From NCBI GenBank assembly GCA_001805465.1, contig MHGH01000013.1:180525-195262 (forward strand): 14,738 bases of DNA, given 5' to 3'. Position 1 is the stretch's first letter. Each line of letters starts with the position of its first letter. The stretch is from Omnitrophica WOR_2 bacterium RBG_13_41_10. Lineage in GTDB: Bacteria; Omnitrophota; Gorgyraeia; Gygaellales; Profunditerraquicolaceae. The notes beneath the pieces are model-generated. The model searched no databases. It was not told the origin of the DNA and saw nothing but the letters and a program-made list of their open reading frames with translations. The translations under genes were made by a program, and so were the position numbers. Shown here in pieces: positions 7,179-14,433 of the stretch.

Positions 7179-8281
7179 ATTAAACTTTCTTGATTCATCC
7201 TTATTCTCTCAATTATATCATTTATTAAATATCCGCGTTCAAACCACAAGCCTATTGTAAAAGTGGTTGCATTATTCGGTACATCTGGTTTCGCAATGTT
7301 AATATTGATAAAATTGTAGGAAAATTGGACAATGATTAGCAAAATAATAAGCGACCTATATTTCTTAAGGGCTATGCCAAGAAGCATTAATGCAAATGGA
7401 AGCACAGGAAGTAGGTAAAGTCTATGCGCGGGGATTTCAAGATACATTATTTCAAATACTAATATCATAAGTATAGATGTTACAATCACATTTTTATATC
7501 TTAGTTCATAGTTCCTTTTTAAACTTTTGATGATAAGAAATAAAAGCAATAAAAACGTAAGCACTGTTTGCAACCCCCAAAAGTATATATTTTTATAAAC
7601 GAACCTTGCAAAATGCCCCCACCAATTCCAGGGACCGGCAAAATGTCTGAAAAATCCAAAAGTACAACTTGCGTGTAAAAAAGGCAAGATATAGAAAGAA
7701 GCCCCGATTATGGCTGATATACTTACCGATACTAAAACCTTATTTTTATCTGGTTCTTTAGTCAAAAAATAAGCAAAAAGTAATACAGCAATAAATAGAA
7801 TTGATGATATGCGCGTCCCTATGGCTAAAGCCCAGAATATAACGGTAATAAAATATTTCTTCTTTATAAGCATTGTGTATCCGATAAAAAGAAACCCTAA
7901 GGCCCAAAGGTTATCCATGGTAAATGTGGAGGCCACATAGTAAACGGGATTAATAGCCATAAAGATTGCTAACAGATACTTGTGTGGAATATTATGATAT
8001 TCACAGATTTTAATAAAGAAATAAATTGTCAATAACGACATTACAAGCGTGCCTAAATTAGTGAGCACACTGCCTCCGATTATGAACAATAATGTAGTGG
8101 CTAACTCATGGACAACGTTTCCCGGATAACGGGAAGGAACATATTTATGCTGCTGAATAAGCGTCTTGGCTGTGTTTATCAAAAACCAAGAACACTCGCT
8201 AGATCCGGGACCGAGGAAGATAAACGGAAAATATAATAAAAAAGCTAATAAAATAATAGAAATTGTTTTTTTTCTTTCCAT
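7169..8281 (-). CDS. Polytopic membrane protein, GT-C glycosyltransferase-like
   Basis: A 370-residue protein with about nine or ten hydrophobic segments (roughly 6-24, 62-90, 103-116, 124-138, 143-173, 182-203, 232-252, 263-281, 287-305, 308-327). It is not a family I recognise firmly. Hints of a GT-C fold (ArnT/PMT-like enzymes that use polyprenyl-linked sugars on the periplasmic side) are the loop after the first segment with acidic Glu29, the YVPSRYPGNVVHE segment (47-59), LAIGTRISS (152-160) and PAHRLYLLPVLPF (284-296). It lacks the periplasmic C-terminal domain of ArnT. Alternatives are a flippase- or polymerase-like protein, but Wzx is usually longer and Wzy usually has a large periplasmic loop not obvious here. 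ATG start is well supported by GGGGAGGT 7 nt upstream. Sits 5 nt after the radical SAM gene. Confidence 0.8.
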   Translation of the reverse strand: MERKKTISIILLAFLLYFPFIFLGPGSSECSWFLINTAKTLIQQHKYVPSRYPGNVVHELATTLLFIIGGSVLTNLGTLVMSLLTIYFFIKICEYHNIPHKYLLAIFMAINPVYYVASTFTMDNLWALGFLFIGYTMLIKKKYFITVIFWALAIGTRISSILFIAVLLFAYFLTKEPDKNKVLVSVSISAIIGASFYILPFLHASCTFGFFRHFAGPWNWWGHFARFVYKNIYFWGLQTVLTFLLLLFLIIKSLKRNYELRYKNVIVTSILMILVFEIMYLEIPAHRLYLLPVLPFALMLLGIALKKYRSLIILLIIVQFSYNFININIAKPDVPNNATTFTIGLWFERGYLINDIIERIRMNQESLICK

Positions 8282-8286
8282 AAATA

Positions 8287-9786
8287 TTACCTCCCCATAA
8301 ATATCCTCAAGCCTTTTTGGATACTTTTGGTTATTCCTAACTCTTTCATCATATCAAGCGTAGTTAAGGAGAATATTCTTTTTATCCGGTTTATACAGTT
8401 CTTTTTATCCACCATTCTCTCTATTTGGGAAGCTAATTGCCTAAACCTCGCTGGCGCTATATTCATACAAAAATAGTTAGCGGGACTTTGATGATTGTAT
8501 AAAGAGACATCGTGGTCTTCTTGGATTAAACCGTTATTTTTGCAAAACTCAAAGGCCTCTGTGCCAGGATAAGGCGTAAAAATGCTGTAAGTTAAAACAT
8601 CGCATTTAATCCTGCGTATTGCCTTTATAGTATCCTGCAAAGTTTGTTCGGTCTCTTGGGGAAAACCAACTATAAAAAATACCTGTAGTTCAATGCCGTA
8701 TTTTTTAATTATTCTTGCCGCCGAGAATGCTTGTTCGATAGAGATATTTTTTCGCATTTTCCTTAATATTTCATTGTTACCAGATTCAATACCTATCTGT
8801 ATAAAAAAACAGCCCGCTTTTTTCATAAGCGATATAACTTCATCTTCTGCCAGGTTTATATGAAATTCACAACTCCACCTTATCCCCGAACAATACTTTA
8901 TAAGGGCATTACATAAATCAGTTATATACCGCTTATTAACACCGAAGGTATCATCAACAAAATAAAATAATTTCACTCCATCTTTTTGAAGAAGTTTTAT
9001 CTCGCTTATAACGCTAGCGGGAGAACGAAACCTAACTTTTCTGCTCCAGATATAACGAGAACCACAAAAAAAACAATCATAAGGACAGCCTCTTGTTGCA
9101 AAAATATACCCAAAAGCTGCTTTAGAATATTTGCCATAATCCTTCAGTACCTCTTTTGCGTAGCTATAAGGAAAACTCAAATTATCCAAGTCGCTGATAA
9201 ATTCTCTGGGAGAGTTTTCAACGATAAGGTTATCCTCTCTATAAACTATGCCTTTTATGGCATCAAAACCATTACCTCGCTCTATAGCGTTCAGTAACTC
9301 CACTATCGTAATCTCGCCTTCGCCTTCAACTGCCAAGTCAATATCCGGGCATTTCAAGGCTTCCCGGCCTACCATTGAGAGGTGCGGCCCGCCCATTATC
9401 ACAGTGGTATTTTCATTTAATTCTTTGACCAGCTTAGCGATTATACATGCAGAAGTAAAATTTTGGGATTTAGCCGAGATACCCACCACCGTAGGTTTAA
9501 ATTCTAGGATAGCGGTTTTAACTTCTTTCCAGATAGGAGCAGATAGATTTTTAAGGTTGGCTAAATAATTATCGAAACCTATTCCTCCTAAGAAACTAAC
9601 TTTAATCGGATCTCTTCCAGGATAAAAATCAGTATTGTAAGCCATAACTGCCCAGTCCGTATTCTTACGCACCGCTTGTGTAAGGTAGCCTAAAGAAAGA
9701 GGGTAGCGGTCAAGCGAATATGTATTTTTGAAAAGGCGGTAAAAGGGCGGCTCTATAAATAGAATTTTTCTTTCTTTTTGCCCCAT
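8287..9786 (-). CDS. B12-binding-domain-type radical SAM protein
   Basis: A 499-residue protein when started at the ATG at 9786, which has AAGAG 7 nt upstream; a TTG at 9801 in the same frame would add five residues but has no ribosome site. N-terminal domain (about 1-175) resembles the cobalamin-binding domain of this superfamily: PLSLGYLTQA, VVGISAKS, VIMGGPHLS and EGEGEITIVEL. I do not see the DxHxxG cobalamin-ligand motif. The radical SAM core carries RGCPYDCFFCGS with the CxxxCxxC cluster (C234, C238, C241), then FVDDTFGVNK, IQIGIESG, FFIVGFPQETEQT and YPGTEAFEF. Family members include BchE-, HpnJ- and methylase-like enzymes that carry out radical methylations, cyclisations or rearrangements. 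Position among glycosyltransferases suggests a glycan or lipid substrate, but the reaction is unknown. Confidence 0.92.
   Translation of the reverse strand: MGQKERKILFIEPPFYRLFKNTYSLDRYPLSLGYLTQAVRKNTDWAVMAYNTDFYPGRDPIKVSFLGGIGFDNYLANLKNLSAPIWKEVKTAILEFKPTVVGISAKSQNFTSACIIAKLVKELNENTTVIMGGPHLSMVGREALKCPDIDLAVEGEGEITIVELLNAIERGNGFDAIKGIVYREDNLIVENSPREFISDLDNLSFPYSYAKEVLKDYGKYSKAAFGYIFATRGCPYDCFFCGSRYIWSRKVRFRSPASVISEIKLLQKDGVKLFYFVDDTFGVNKRYITDLCNALIKYCSGIRWSCEFHINLAEDEVISLMKKAGCFFIQIGIESGNNEILRKMRKNISIEQAFSAARIIKKYGIELQVFFIVGFPQETEQTLQDTIKAIRRIKCDVLTYSIFTPYPGTEAFEFCKNNGLIQEDHDVSLYNHQSPANYFCMNIAPARFRQLASQIERMVDKKNCINRIKRIFSLTTLDMMKELGITKSIQKGLRIFMGR
8289..8296 (-). promoter_or_regulatory. Strong Shine-Dalgarno site of the GT-C-like gene
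   Basis: GGGGAGGT on the minus strand, 7 nt before the ATG at 8281, embedded in the last codons and stop of the radical SAM gene. It is among the strongest ribosome sites in the window. Confidence 0.7.
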
Positions 9787-9811
9787 GTCTAAGCTCTTCA
9801 ATATTAAAAAA

Positions 9812-10531
9812 TTATTGAACCTTCTGCATCACTATAACATAGCCCTCAGGGCGAAAGTTATTAAGCCCCATCCGAGATAATAAATTAGAAAGCATAAATA
9901 GCAATGATGAAGGTTTAAGCAAGTTAGTTAATTTCATGCGGTCTTCATCAAAATATAAGCCAAGAGGTAGTTGATAAATCTGGGTATATCTGTACCTAAG
10001 TTTTATGAATTTTATCTGATATGGTAATGATTCATAGGTAGTTTGCGTCCCAATACCTTTATCTGTATCTTTAACAAAATATGATAACAGACATTGGGGT
10101 GGATATGGACGAATGTGAGAGGGGTCGTTCCAGAACATCCGTGACGGTAAGGGAGTCCCTACAGCTAAAATTCCTCCGACCCTTAAGACCCTTAACATCT
10201 CAATGAGCAGACTTCTTGTATCAGAAGGAGAAAAGTGTTCAATAAGGTCAGCGCAATGAATGCCATCAAAGGATTGTTCGGCGAAAGGAAGTCTTAAGGC
10301 ATCTCCTTTTATAATCATACCACCTTCTTTTGCGCATTCTTTTAAAGAACTCCAATTTCTATCTATCCCGATGATTCTCTGGGGAGCAAATTTGATAAAC
10401 AATCCCCTCCCGCAACCAACATCTAGAATTTTTTTGCAATCAGAAAGGAGATTAAAATTTGCTTTGTGCCAATCTATTCTAGGGTTATAGAATAGTCTTT
10501 TTATAAAATTAAAAGTTTTTGCGTTTATCAT
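9812..10531 (-). CDS. Class I SAM-dependent methyltransferase
   Basis: A 239-residue Methyltransf_11-like protein. Motif I is ILDVGCGRGLF (35-45), the acidic residue after strand 2 is in IIGIDRNW (53-60), GDALRLPF (76-83) follows, and the post-motif region is FDGIHCADLIEHF (88-100) and LRVLRVGGILAVGTP (113-127). DPSHIRPYPP (136-145) is typical of small methyltransferases found in polysaccharide and O-antigen clusters. Starts at ATG 10531; a GAGGG about 11 nt upstream is a weak ribosome site. It lies 32 nt after one methyltransferase and 25 nt before the radical SAM gene. Likely O-methylation of a sugar, by context only; a lipid or other small molecule is not excluded. Confidence 0.9.
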   Translation of the reverse strand: MINAKTFNFIKRLFYNPRIDWHKANFNLLSDCKKILDVGCGRGLFIKFAPQRIIGIDRNWSSLKECAKEGGMIIKGDALRLPFAEQSFDGIHCADLIEHFSPSDTRSLLIEMLRVLRVGGILAVGTPLPSRMFWNDPSHIRPYPPQCLLSYFVKDTDKGIGTQTTYESLPYQIKFIKLRYRYTQIYQLPLGLYFDEDRMKLTNLLKPSSLLFMLSNLLSRMGLNNFRPEGYVIVMQKVQ

Positions 10532-10563
10532 GGCTTACCAACCCTCTGATTTTATCTTGCTTC

Positions 10564-11631
10564 TCATTCTATGTCCACCTCTTCATATAAACGTAACGTT
10601 TTCATTGATCGAACATAAAGGCTATCAGCCAAATATACAATCGGTGAAAAAATTTTACTCATTCTTCTTAATGCTTCAGAAACATTAATAATGATCTGGT
10701 GGAATTTCGACATTAATTCTATATCGCTCTTTTGGATGCCTAATCCGAAATAACCATCGACCTCTAGCGAAGTTTCACCTATAAATGCGTTAAATGCGGC
10801 TACCATTTCGGACGGCGTCCAATATCTTACCTCAAAGTTAAGGGATTCTCTGAATCCTCTCTTTAACTGATGGTAAAAGCTTCTCATTCCAAATTTATTT
10901 GCGAGTTGAATAAAACTATATCCATTATCTTTCAGCAAGCGCGACGTCTCTTTTAAACATAATTCAACATTGCGTCTGTCCAAATGTTGTAAAACACTGT
11001 ATGAAAATACAACATCAAAATATTTATTTGAAAATGGCAGGAATCTTGCATCTGCTACAACGTATTTTATATCAAAATTTAAACTATTGCTTACGCGTTT
11101 AGCGGCCATTATGGCCCCTAAACTTGGATCTATGCCAACCACTCCATATCCTAATTTATAAGCCGCCGCAGACCAACGTCCCCAATTACAGCCTATGTCC
11201 AGTAACTTCTTGCCATGCCCACCCTCTAATCTCAGCTCCGGGATCGGATAACTTTCTAATCTTCCTATCAAATCTTTATATAGATGCCCCGAGGTGGCAC
11301 CTATGATAACATTGACAACGGGATCTATCTTAGTCTTTCCTATTAAGGATACAGCTAATAATTTCTCTTTTTCGCTTATACCAAGTGATTCCAGATATAA
11401 TTCCGGGGCGCGCGCATCCACCAATTCTCCTTTTGCGCGCTTAATCGAATTGTTAATTAAATCCATCGTTTGATCTTTCTCTTCCAGCAGCATAACCGGT
11501 ATACCCTCTACGATAGGGTAACAATGACGATGGTTTTGTTCACAACAAAACCTATCGTTTTTAAGCATAAGCCTTGAATAATCCCGTGGACAAACCAAAT
11601 TTTCTACATACCATGAATCGATCGAAACCAT
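10564..11631 (-). CDS. SAM-dependent methyltransferase with Trm112-like N-terminal segment
   Basis: A 355-residue protein. ATG at 11631 is chosen over ATG at 11637 because AGGTG at 11643-11639 then has a 7-nt spacer; the longer start would leave it almost touching. Residues about 12-48 form a Trm112-like segment: LVCPRDYSRL, two adjacent Cys, a further Cys, then YPIVEGIPVML. The usual second Cys of CPxC is Asp here, so zinc binding is doubtful. A linker of about 80 residues precedes the methyltransferase core: LLDIGCNWGRW (about 143-153), VVGIDPSLGA, ADARFLPFSNKYFDVV and SVLQHLDRRN. An extra C-terminal region of about 80 residues is of unknown role. Such proteins are common in glycan clusters; the substrate is unknown. 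First gene after the 516-bp gap, so probably first in its operon. Confidence 0.88.
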   Translation of the reverse strand: MVSIDSWYVENLVCPRDYSRLMLKNDRFCCEQNHRHCYPIVEGIPVMLLEEKDQTMDLINNSIKRAKGELVDARAPELYLESLGISEKEKLLAVSLIGKTKIDPVVNVIIGATSGHLYKDLIGRLESYPIPELRLEGGHGKKLLDIGCNWGRWSAAAYKLGYGVVGIDPSLGAIMAAKRVSNSLNFDIKYVVADARFLPFSNKYFDVVFSYSVLQHLDRRNVELCLKETSRLLKDNGYSFIQLANKFGMRSFYHQLKRGFRESLNFEVRYWTPSEMVAAFNAFIGETSLEVDGYFGLGIQKSDIELMSKFHQIIINVSEALRRMSKIFSPIVYLADSLYVRSMKTLRLYEEVDIE

Positions 11632-11638
11632 ATCCATT

Positions 11639-11643
11639 CACCT
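11639..11643 (-). promoter_or_regulatory. Shine-Dalgarno site deciding the methyltransferase start at 11631
   Basis: AGGTG on the minus strand, 7 nt from the ATG at 11631 but only 1 nt from the ATG at 11637. Spacing favours the inner start. Confidence 0.5.
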
Positions 11644-11811
11644 ATTATTTAACCCATACCACCCAGTCTTTTTAATATCCCCAAACTACTCTAACTGTCT
11701 GTTCTTACGTTCGGTCCCCTTTTTACCTATTTTCGTAACTCCTTATGCTACAAATAATTAATCCCTATCATACTACTCCCTTAGCGAGTGTAAAATCCGA
11801 GCGTAACAATT

Positions 11812-12116
11812 TGTCCGCGTGGCAACCCAGGGTGCGAATGGGCCACCCCTGGCCTTACAGACGCTTTCAGAACCAATCGGGAAAGTATCCTAAAGGGGTA
11901 CCAAATCTGGGTAGCTCTGTGTTATTACCTTCTCCTTGCCTATATCAAATACCAAGCCAGATAAAAATATTCGTTGTTTTATCTATACAGGGTCATCAGA
12001 GAGACCCTACTGGCACGCTTTACGCTGATAGATTTACTGCGTGCTTCAGAACGTGTATTACCAAGACTAAAAGATACCGAGGTTCAGTTTGCCTTTTGCT
12101 AAAACTTTAGCGGACA
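11812..12116 (+). mobile_element. Possible short deletion derivative of an IS element
   Basis: TGTCCGC at 11812-11818 and its exact complement GCGGACA at 12110-12116 form an inverted pair of 7 bp, 305 bp end to end. The right copy lies 7 nt beyond the transposase-like stop codon, where the end of an insertion sequence is expected. The left copy coincides with the GC-rich part. Outside the 7 bp the ends diverge and no exact target duplication is seen (left flank AACAATT, right flank GCAATGA). The left boundary is therefore uncertain and could be chance. Confidence 0.35.
11902..12102 (+). pseudogene. IS4-like transposase, C-terminal remnant with internal stop
   Basis: In the plus-strand frame of base 11902 the translation begins QIWVALCYYLLLAYIKYQAR, meets a TAA at 11962-11964, then continues in the same frame as KYSLFYLYRVIRETLL, followed by LIDLLRASERVLPRLKD and VQFAFC, ending at TAA 12100-12102. 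The QIWVALCxYLLLAYIKxQ pattern is, from memory, that of the C-terminal helix of IS4-family transposases, which lies just after the last catalytic acidic residue. The catalytic DDE core, normally more than 250 residues further upstream, is absent. Bases 11794-11901 stay open in this frame but do not look like transposase; they may be eroded or foreign. The in-frame stop and missing core make it non-functional. It is antiparallel to all surrounding genes. Search with this frame against an IS database would settle the family. Confidence 0.65.
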
Positions 12117-12126
12117 GCAATGATAG

Positions 12127-12157
12127 ATTATATATAATTTATTTAGGCAATAATCAA
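12127..12157 (-). promoter_or_regulatory. Weak promoter candidate at the end of the upstream operon
   Basis: On the minus strand TTGATT (12157-12152, overlapping the glycosyltransferase stop) and TATAAT (12132-12127) are 19 nt apart. It could drive the main operon with a leader of roughly 490 nt running antisense through the transposase remnant. The spacer is long and the -35 only partial, so this is tentative. Confidence 0.22.
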
Positions 12158-13290
12158 AGTAATTCCTCATATATGGCCAGAGTCTGGTGCGCTACTGTAT
12201 CCCAGGAAAAAAATTTGGCTCTTTCTAACCCCTTCTGGCGCATTGACTGCCGAAGCTCTACATCTGTGATTACCCGCGCTAGAGCGGACGCCAAGTCATC
12301 AATATCAGTTGGACTTACAAGAATTGCGATATCGCCAACAATTTCAGGTAGCGAAGTTACATTAGAGGTAATCACGGCAATGCCGCAGCTCATCGCCTCA
12401 ATGACCTGCAGCCCAAAGCCTTCATATAGCGAAGGGTCCACAAATAAATCAGCTGCCTGATAAAGTGCCACTAACTCTATTTCTGACAGACGCCCTGTAA
12501 ATATTATGCTATTTTTTAAATTCAATTCTGCAATCAATTTCTCTAATCCCGTTTCCTTCGGGTCAACATTTCCACCGATTACGAGCTTTTGAGAAAATTT
12601 TGATTCCTTTAGCGCCTTATGATAAGCACGAATAACTGCCGACGTATTATCACGGGGGTCAAACGAAGAAATATGCAAGATGTATCCTGCTTCGGCGTTA
12701 TACTTCTTCTTTGTATTAAGCAAAACTCTTTCATCATTAGCCACACAAAATTGCTCATCGGGAGCATGATATAAAACCCGTATCTTTTTTTCATTCACAT
12801 TATATCTCTGAATAAGGTCTTTTTTCGTACTATTAGAGCAGGCTATAATTAGTTTTGCCTTTTTTAGACTGGGGCGAAATAAAAGCATATTATATTTCTG
12901 GCTTAATCTCATATATAAATAATTATGCCTACTCTTGCGTGCCAACTCTATTCTATAATCTGGTATCTCAACTACAGATAACACAAACTTTACTTTACCG
13001 ATAACCGGTAAAGTGTCGATTAAGGAGTGATATATATCTAGTTTGTATTTTATAATAGCCATTGGAACTTGAAATTGATCCCAGACTATACGTTTCGGTA
13101 TCCGAATGCTAACATGGTGAAAATTCTCCTGCTGGGGTAACTCAGGAAGGATATTTTTTTTATTGAGAAAAATATAATAACAATTTTTCTTATCAATTTT
13201 TGATAAACTCTTAATAAGATTGTATTGATGCCGAGATACACCCTTACCATATATTGAAAGATGAGTTGCATCTAAGCCTATAACTGCCAT
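12154..13290 (-). CDS. GT4 glycosyltransferase (MtfB/mannosyltransferase-like)
   Basis: A 378-residue GT-B enzyme. It opens VIGLDATHLSIYGKGVSRH with the GxGxxR-like loop at about 15-20, typical of the GT4 subgroup that includes O-antigen mannosyltransferases. The domain link is near VLYHAPDEQF (172-181); the donor domain shows YILHISSFDPRDN (203-215), FTGRLSEIEL (264-273) and YEGFGLQVIEAM (289-300) with an intact EX7E pair (E290, E298), then TSLPEIVGD (312-320). ATG at 13290 shares one base with the preceding stop (TAATG), with GGAGAGG immediately upstream, so translation is coupled to the neighbour. It is the last gene before the gap. No clear hairpin-plus-T terminator follows. Sugar specificity is unproven. 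Confidence 0.92.
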   Translation of the reverse strand: MAVIGLDATHLSIYGKGVSRHQYNLIKSLSKIDKKNCYYIFLNKKNILPELPQQENFHHVSIRIPKRIVWDQFQVPMAIIKYKLDIYHSLIDTLPVIGKVKFVLSVVEIPDYRIELARKSRHNYLYMRLSQKYNMLLFRPSLKKAKLIIACSNSTKKDLIQRYNVNEKKIRVLYHAPDEQFCVANDERVLLNTKKKYNAEAGYILHISSFDPRDNTSAVIRAYHKALKESKFSQKLVIGGNVDPKETGLEKLIAELNLKNSIIFTGRLSEIELVALYQAADLFVDPSLYEGFGLQVIEAMSCGIAVITSNVTSLPEIVGDIAILVSPTDIDDLASALARVITDVELRQSMRQKGLERAKFFSWDTVAHQTLAIYEELL

Positions 13291-14426
13291 TACCTCTCCG
13301 CAAGAACTTCTTTATATATATCCATTACCTTATTAAGCATTTGTGGTAGAGAAAAAAATTGCCTTACCCTTTCATAACCTTTCTCTCCCATCCTTTTTGA
13401 TATTTCAGGGTTGTTAAGATGATATAGAATCGCTTCAGCCAATTTATCCGGGTCTTCCGGAGAAATAAGGGTTCCAGTTTCACCATCTATCACGACTTCC
13501 GGATTGCCTCCTACGGAAGTGGTAATTACGGGTTTCTTTGCTGCCATGGCTTCCAAGATAACAACTGGCAGTCCTTCAATTAGCGAAGGAAGGACAAAAA
13601 GATCAAAGACATTCATTATATCCATAATATCTGGGTGGTATCCGGTGAATACAACATGATCGATAACATTTAGATTCTTCGCGAGAGTCTTAAGTTGCTC
13701 TTGATAAACGCCATTGCGAAAATCTTCTCCTACAATAAGAAACGCCGTATTAGGAAAATCTTCAAGCACCCTCTGCGCCGCCCTAATAAATATATGTTGG
13801 CCTTTTTTCTCATCAATACGTCCAACTTGTCCGATAAGCAAAAGAGAAGAAGATAAGCCAAGTTCTTTTAAGATTTCATTCCGAGACCTAAGATTGGTAG
13901 TTTGTCCGTTTTCTACAAGAACTCCATTATAGATAAGACGAACTATCTCTTTGGGGATACCGCGTTGAATAAGACCTGTCCTTGTGGCTTGGGAAACAGC
14001 AATTATCCTACAAACAACGGACTTTACTGTAAGGGTGTTCAAAAAGAGCTGGCATCGTCTAATAAGCGAATTTGAATTCAAAGACGATAATCCGTGTTCA
14101 TGATTTACTAATGGAATATTGCTCAACTTGGCAGCCATACGGCTTATAATGGCTCCCGACAAAGGAGTATGCGTATGTATCAGACTAATACCTTCTTTTT
14201 TTATTATCCGTGCTAACTTTATTGCGCTGTCTAACCTAAATGTCCTGCGCGTATCAATATTGTACACCTTAATGCCTTTTTCTTTTAAAAGATGCGTAAA
14301 TTTACCTTCGGCGGGAGAATTAACAATAGTCTGATACCCTCTTTTTAAGGCTTCTTCAATAATTTTAAAGCAGATTATATTCCCGCCAGTAATTTCGCCG
14401 TCAATAATAGGATATAAAATCTTCAT
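13290..14426 (-). CDS. GT4 glycosyltransferase
   Basis: A 378-residue GT-B enzyme starting MKILYPIIDGEITGGN at ATG 14426. The frame is open to a TTG at 14462, but that would overlap the upstream methyltransferase by 29 nt and precede the conserved first strand, so the ATG 7 nt after that gene's stop is preferred. Acceptor domain: Gly-rich loop TGGN (13-16) and IHTHTPLSG (83-91). IYNGV (about 165-169) marks the hinge. Donor domain: GQVGRIDEKKG (199-209), FTGYHPDIM (260-268), and EGLPVVILE, an intact EX7E pair (E284, E292), followed by AMAAKKPVI and GGNPEVV. A regular GT4 member with all parts present. No strong Shine-Dalgarno site is visible. Donor unknown. Confidence 0.92.
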   Translation of the reverse strand: MKILYPIIDGEITGGNIICFKIIEEALKRGYQTIVNSPAEGKFTHLLKEKGIKVYNIDTRRTFRLDSAIKLARIIKKEGISLIHTHTPLSGAIISRMAAKLSNIPLVNHEHGLSSLNSNSLIRRCQLFLNTLTVKSVVCRIIAVSQATRTGLIQRGIPKEIVRLIYNGVLVENGQTTNLRSRNEILKELGLSSSLLLIGQVGRIDEKKGQHIFIRAAQRVLEDFPNTAFLIVGEDFRNGVYQEQLKTLAKNLNVIDHVVFTGYHPDIMDIMNVFDLFVLPSLIEGLPVVILEAMAAKKPVITTSVGGNPEVVIDGETGTLISPEDPDKLAEAILYHLNNPEISKRMGEKGYERVRQFFSLPQMLNKVMDIYKEVLAER

Positions 14427-14433
14427 TCTCAAA

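Larger units (their letters stand above)
11638..12153. other. 516-bp gap without an intact gene
   Basis: This is the only long stretch without an intact gene in the window. It holds a decayed plus-strand transposase fragment (about 11902-12102), a 7-bp inverted-repeat pair around it (11812-11818 and 12110-12116), and a promoter-like sequence near 12127-12157 on the minus strand. By hand count 37 of 60 bases in 11821-11880 are G or C, clearly richer than the neighbouring genes. That part also holds a perfect short hairpin, GGCCA-CCCC-TGGCC (11841-11854). Between 11638 and 11793 I see no gene, clear promoter or terminator. The gap splits the minus-strand genes into two apparent transcription units. 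Confidence 0.7.

Noticed and set aside
11701..11750. Sequence around TCGGTCCCCTTTTT resembling the GTCCCC/GGGGAC motifs near REP-type (Y1) transposases
   Set aside because: Only a short partial resemblance, with no hairpin partner and no Y1 transposase nearby.
11905..11920. GGGTAGCTCTG as an ops/JUMPstart (RfaH) element
   Set aside because: It matches the ops core only in part, lies on the plus strand opposite to all glycan genes, and is part of the transposase reading frame.
11989..12044. Two perfect 6-bp inverted repeats, AGGGTC/GACCCT (11989-12008) and GCACGC/GCGTGC (12013-12044)
   Set aside because: Both fall inside the transposase-like coding remnant and neither is followed by a T-run. 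I treat them as incidental, not as terminators or RNA elements.
11745..12110. A 121-codon open frame on the plus strand
   Set aside because: Its translation has no recognisable pattern and no ribosome site is evident. It covers the transposase remnant in a different frame, and the remnant frame makes sense as protein while this one does not.
12098..12111. GCTAAA-AC-TTTAGC as a terminator of the upstream operon
   Set aside because: The loop would be only 2 nt, the stem is AT-rich and there is no T-tract after it on the minus strand. It also coincides with the end of the transposase remnant.
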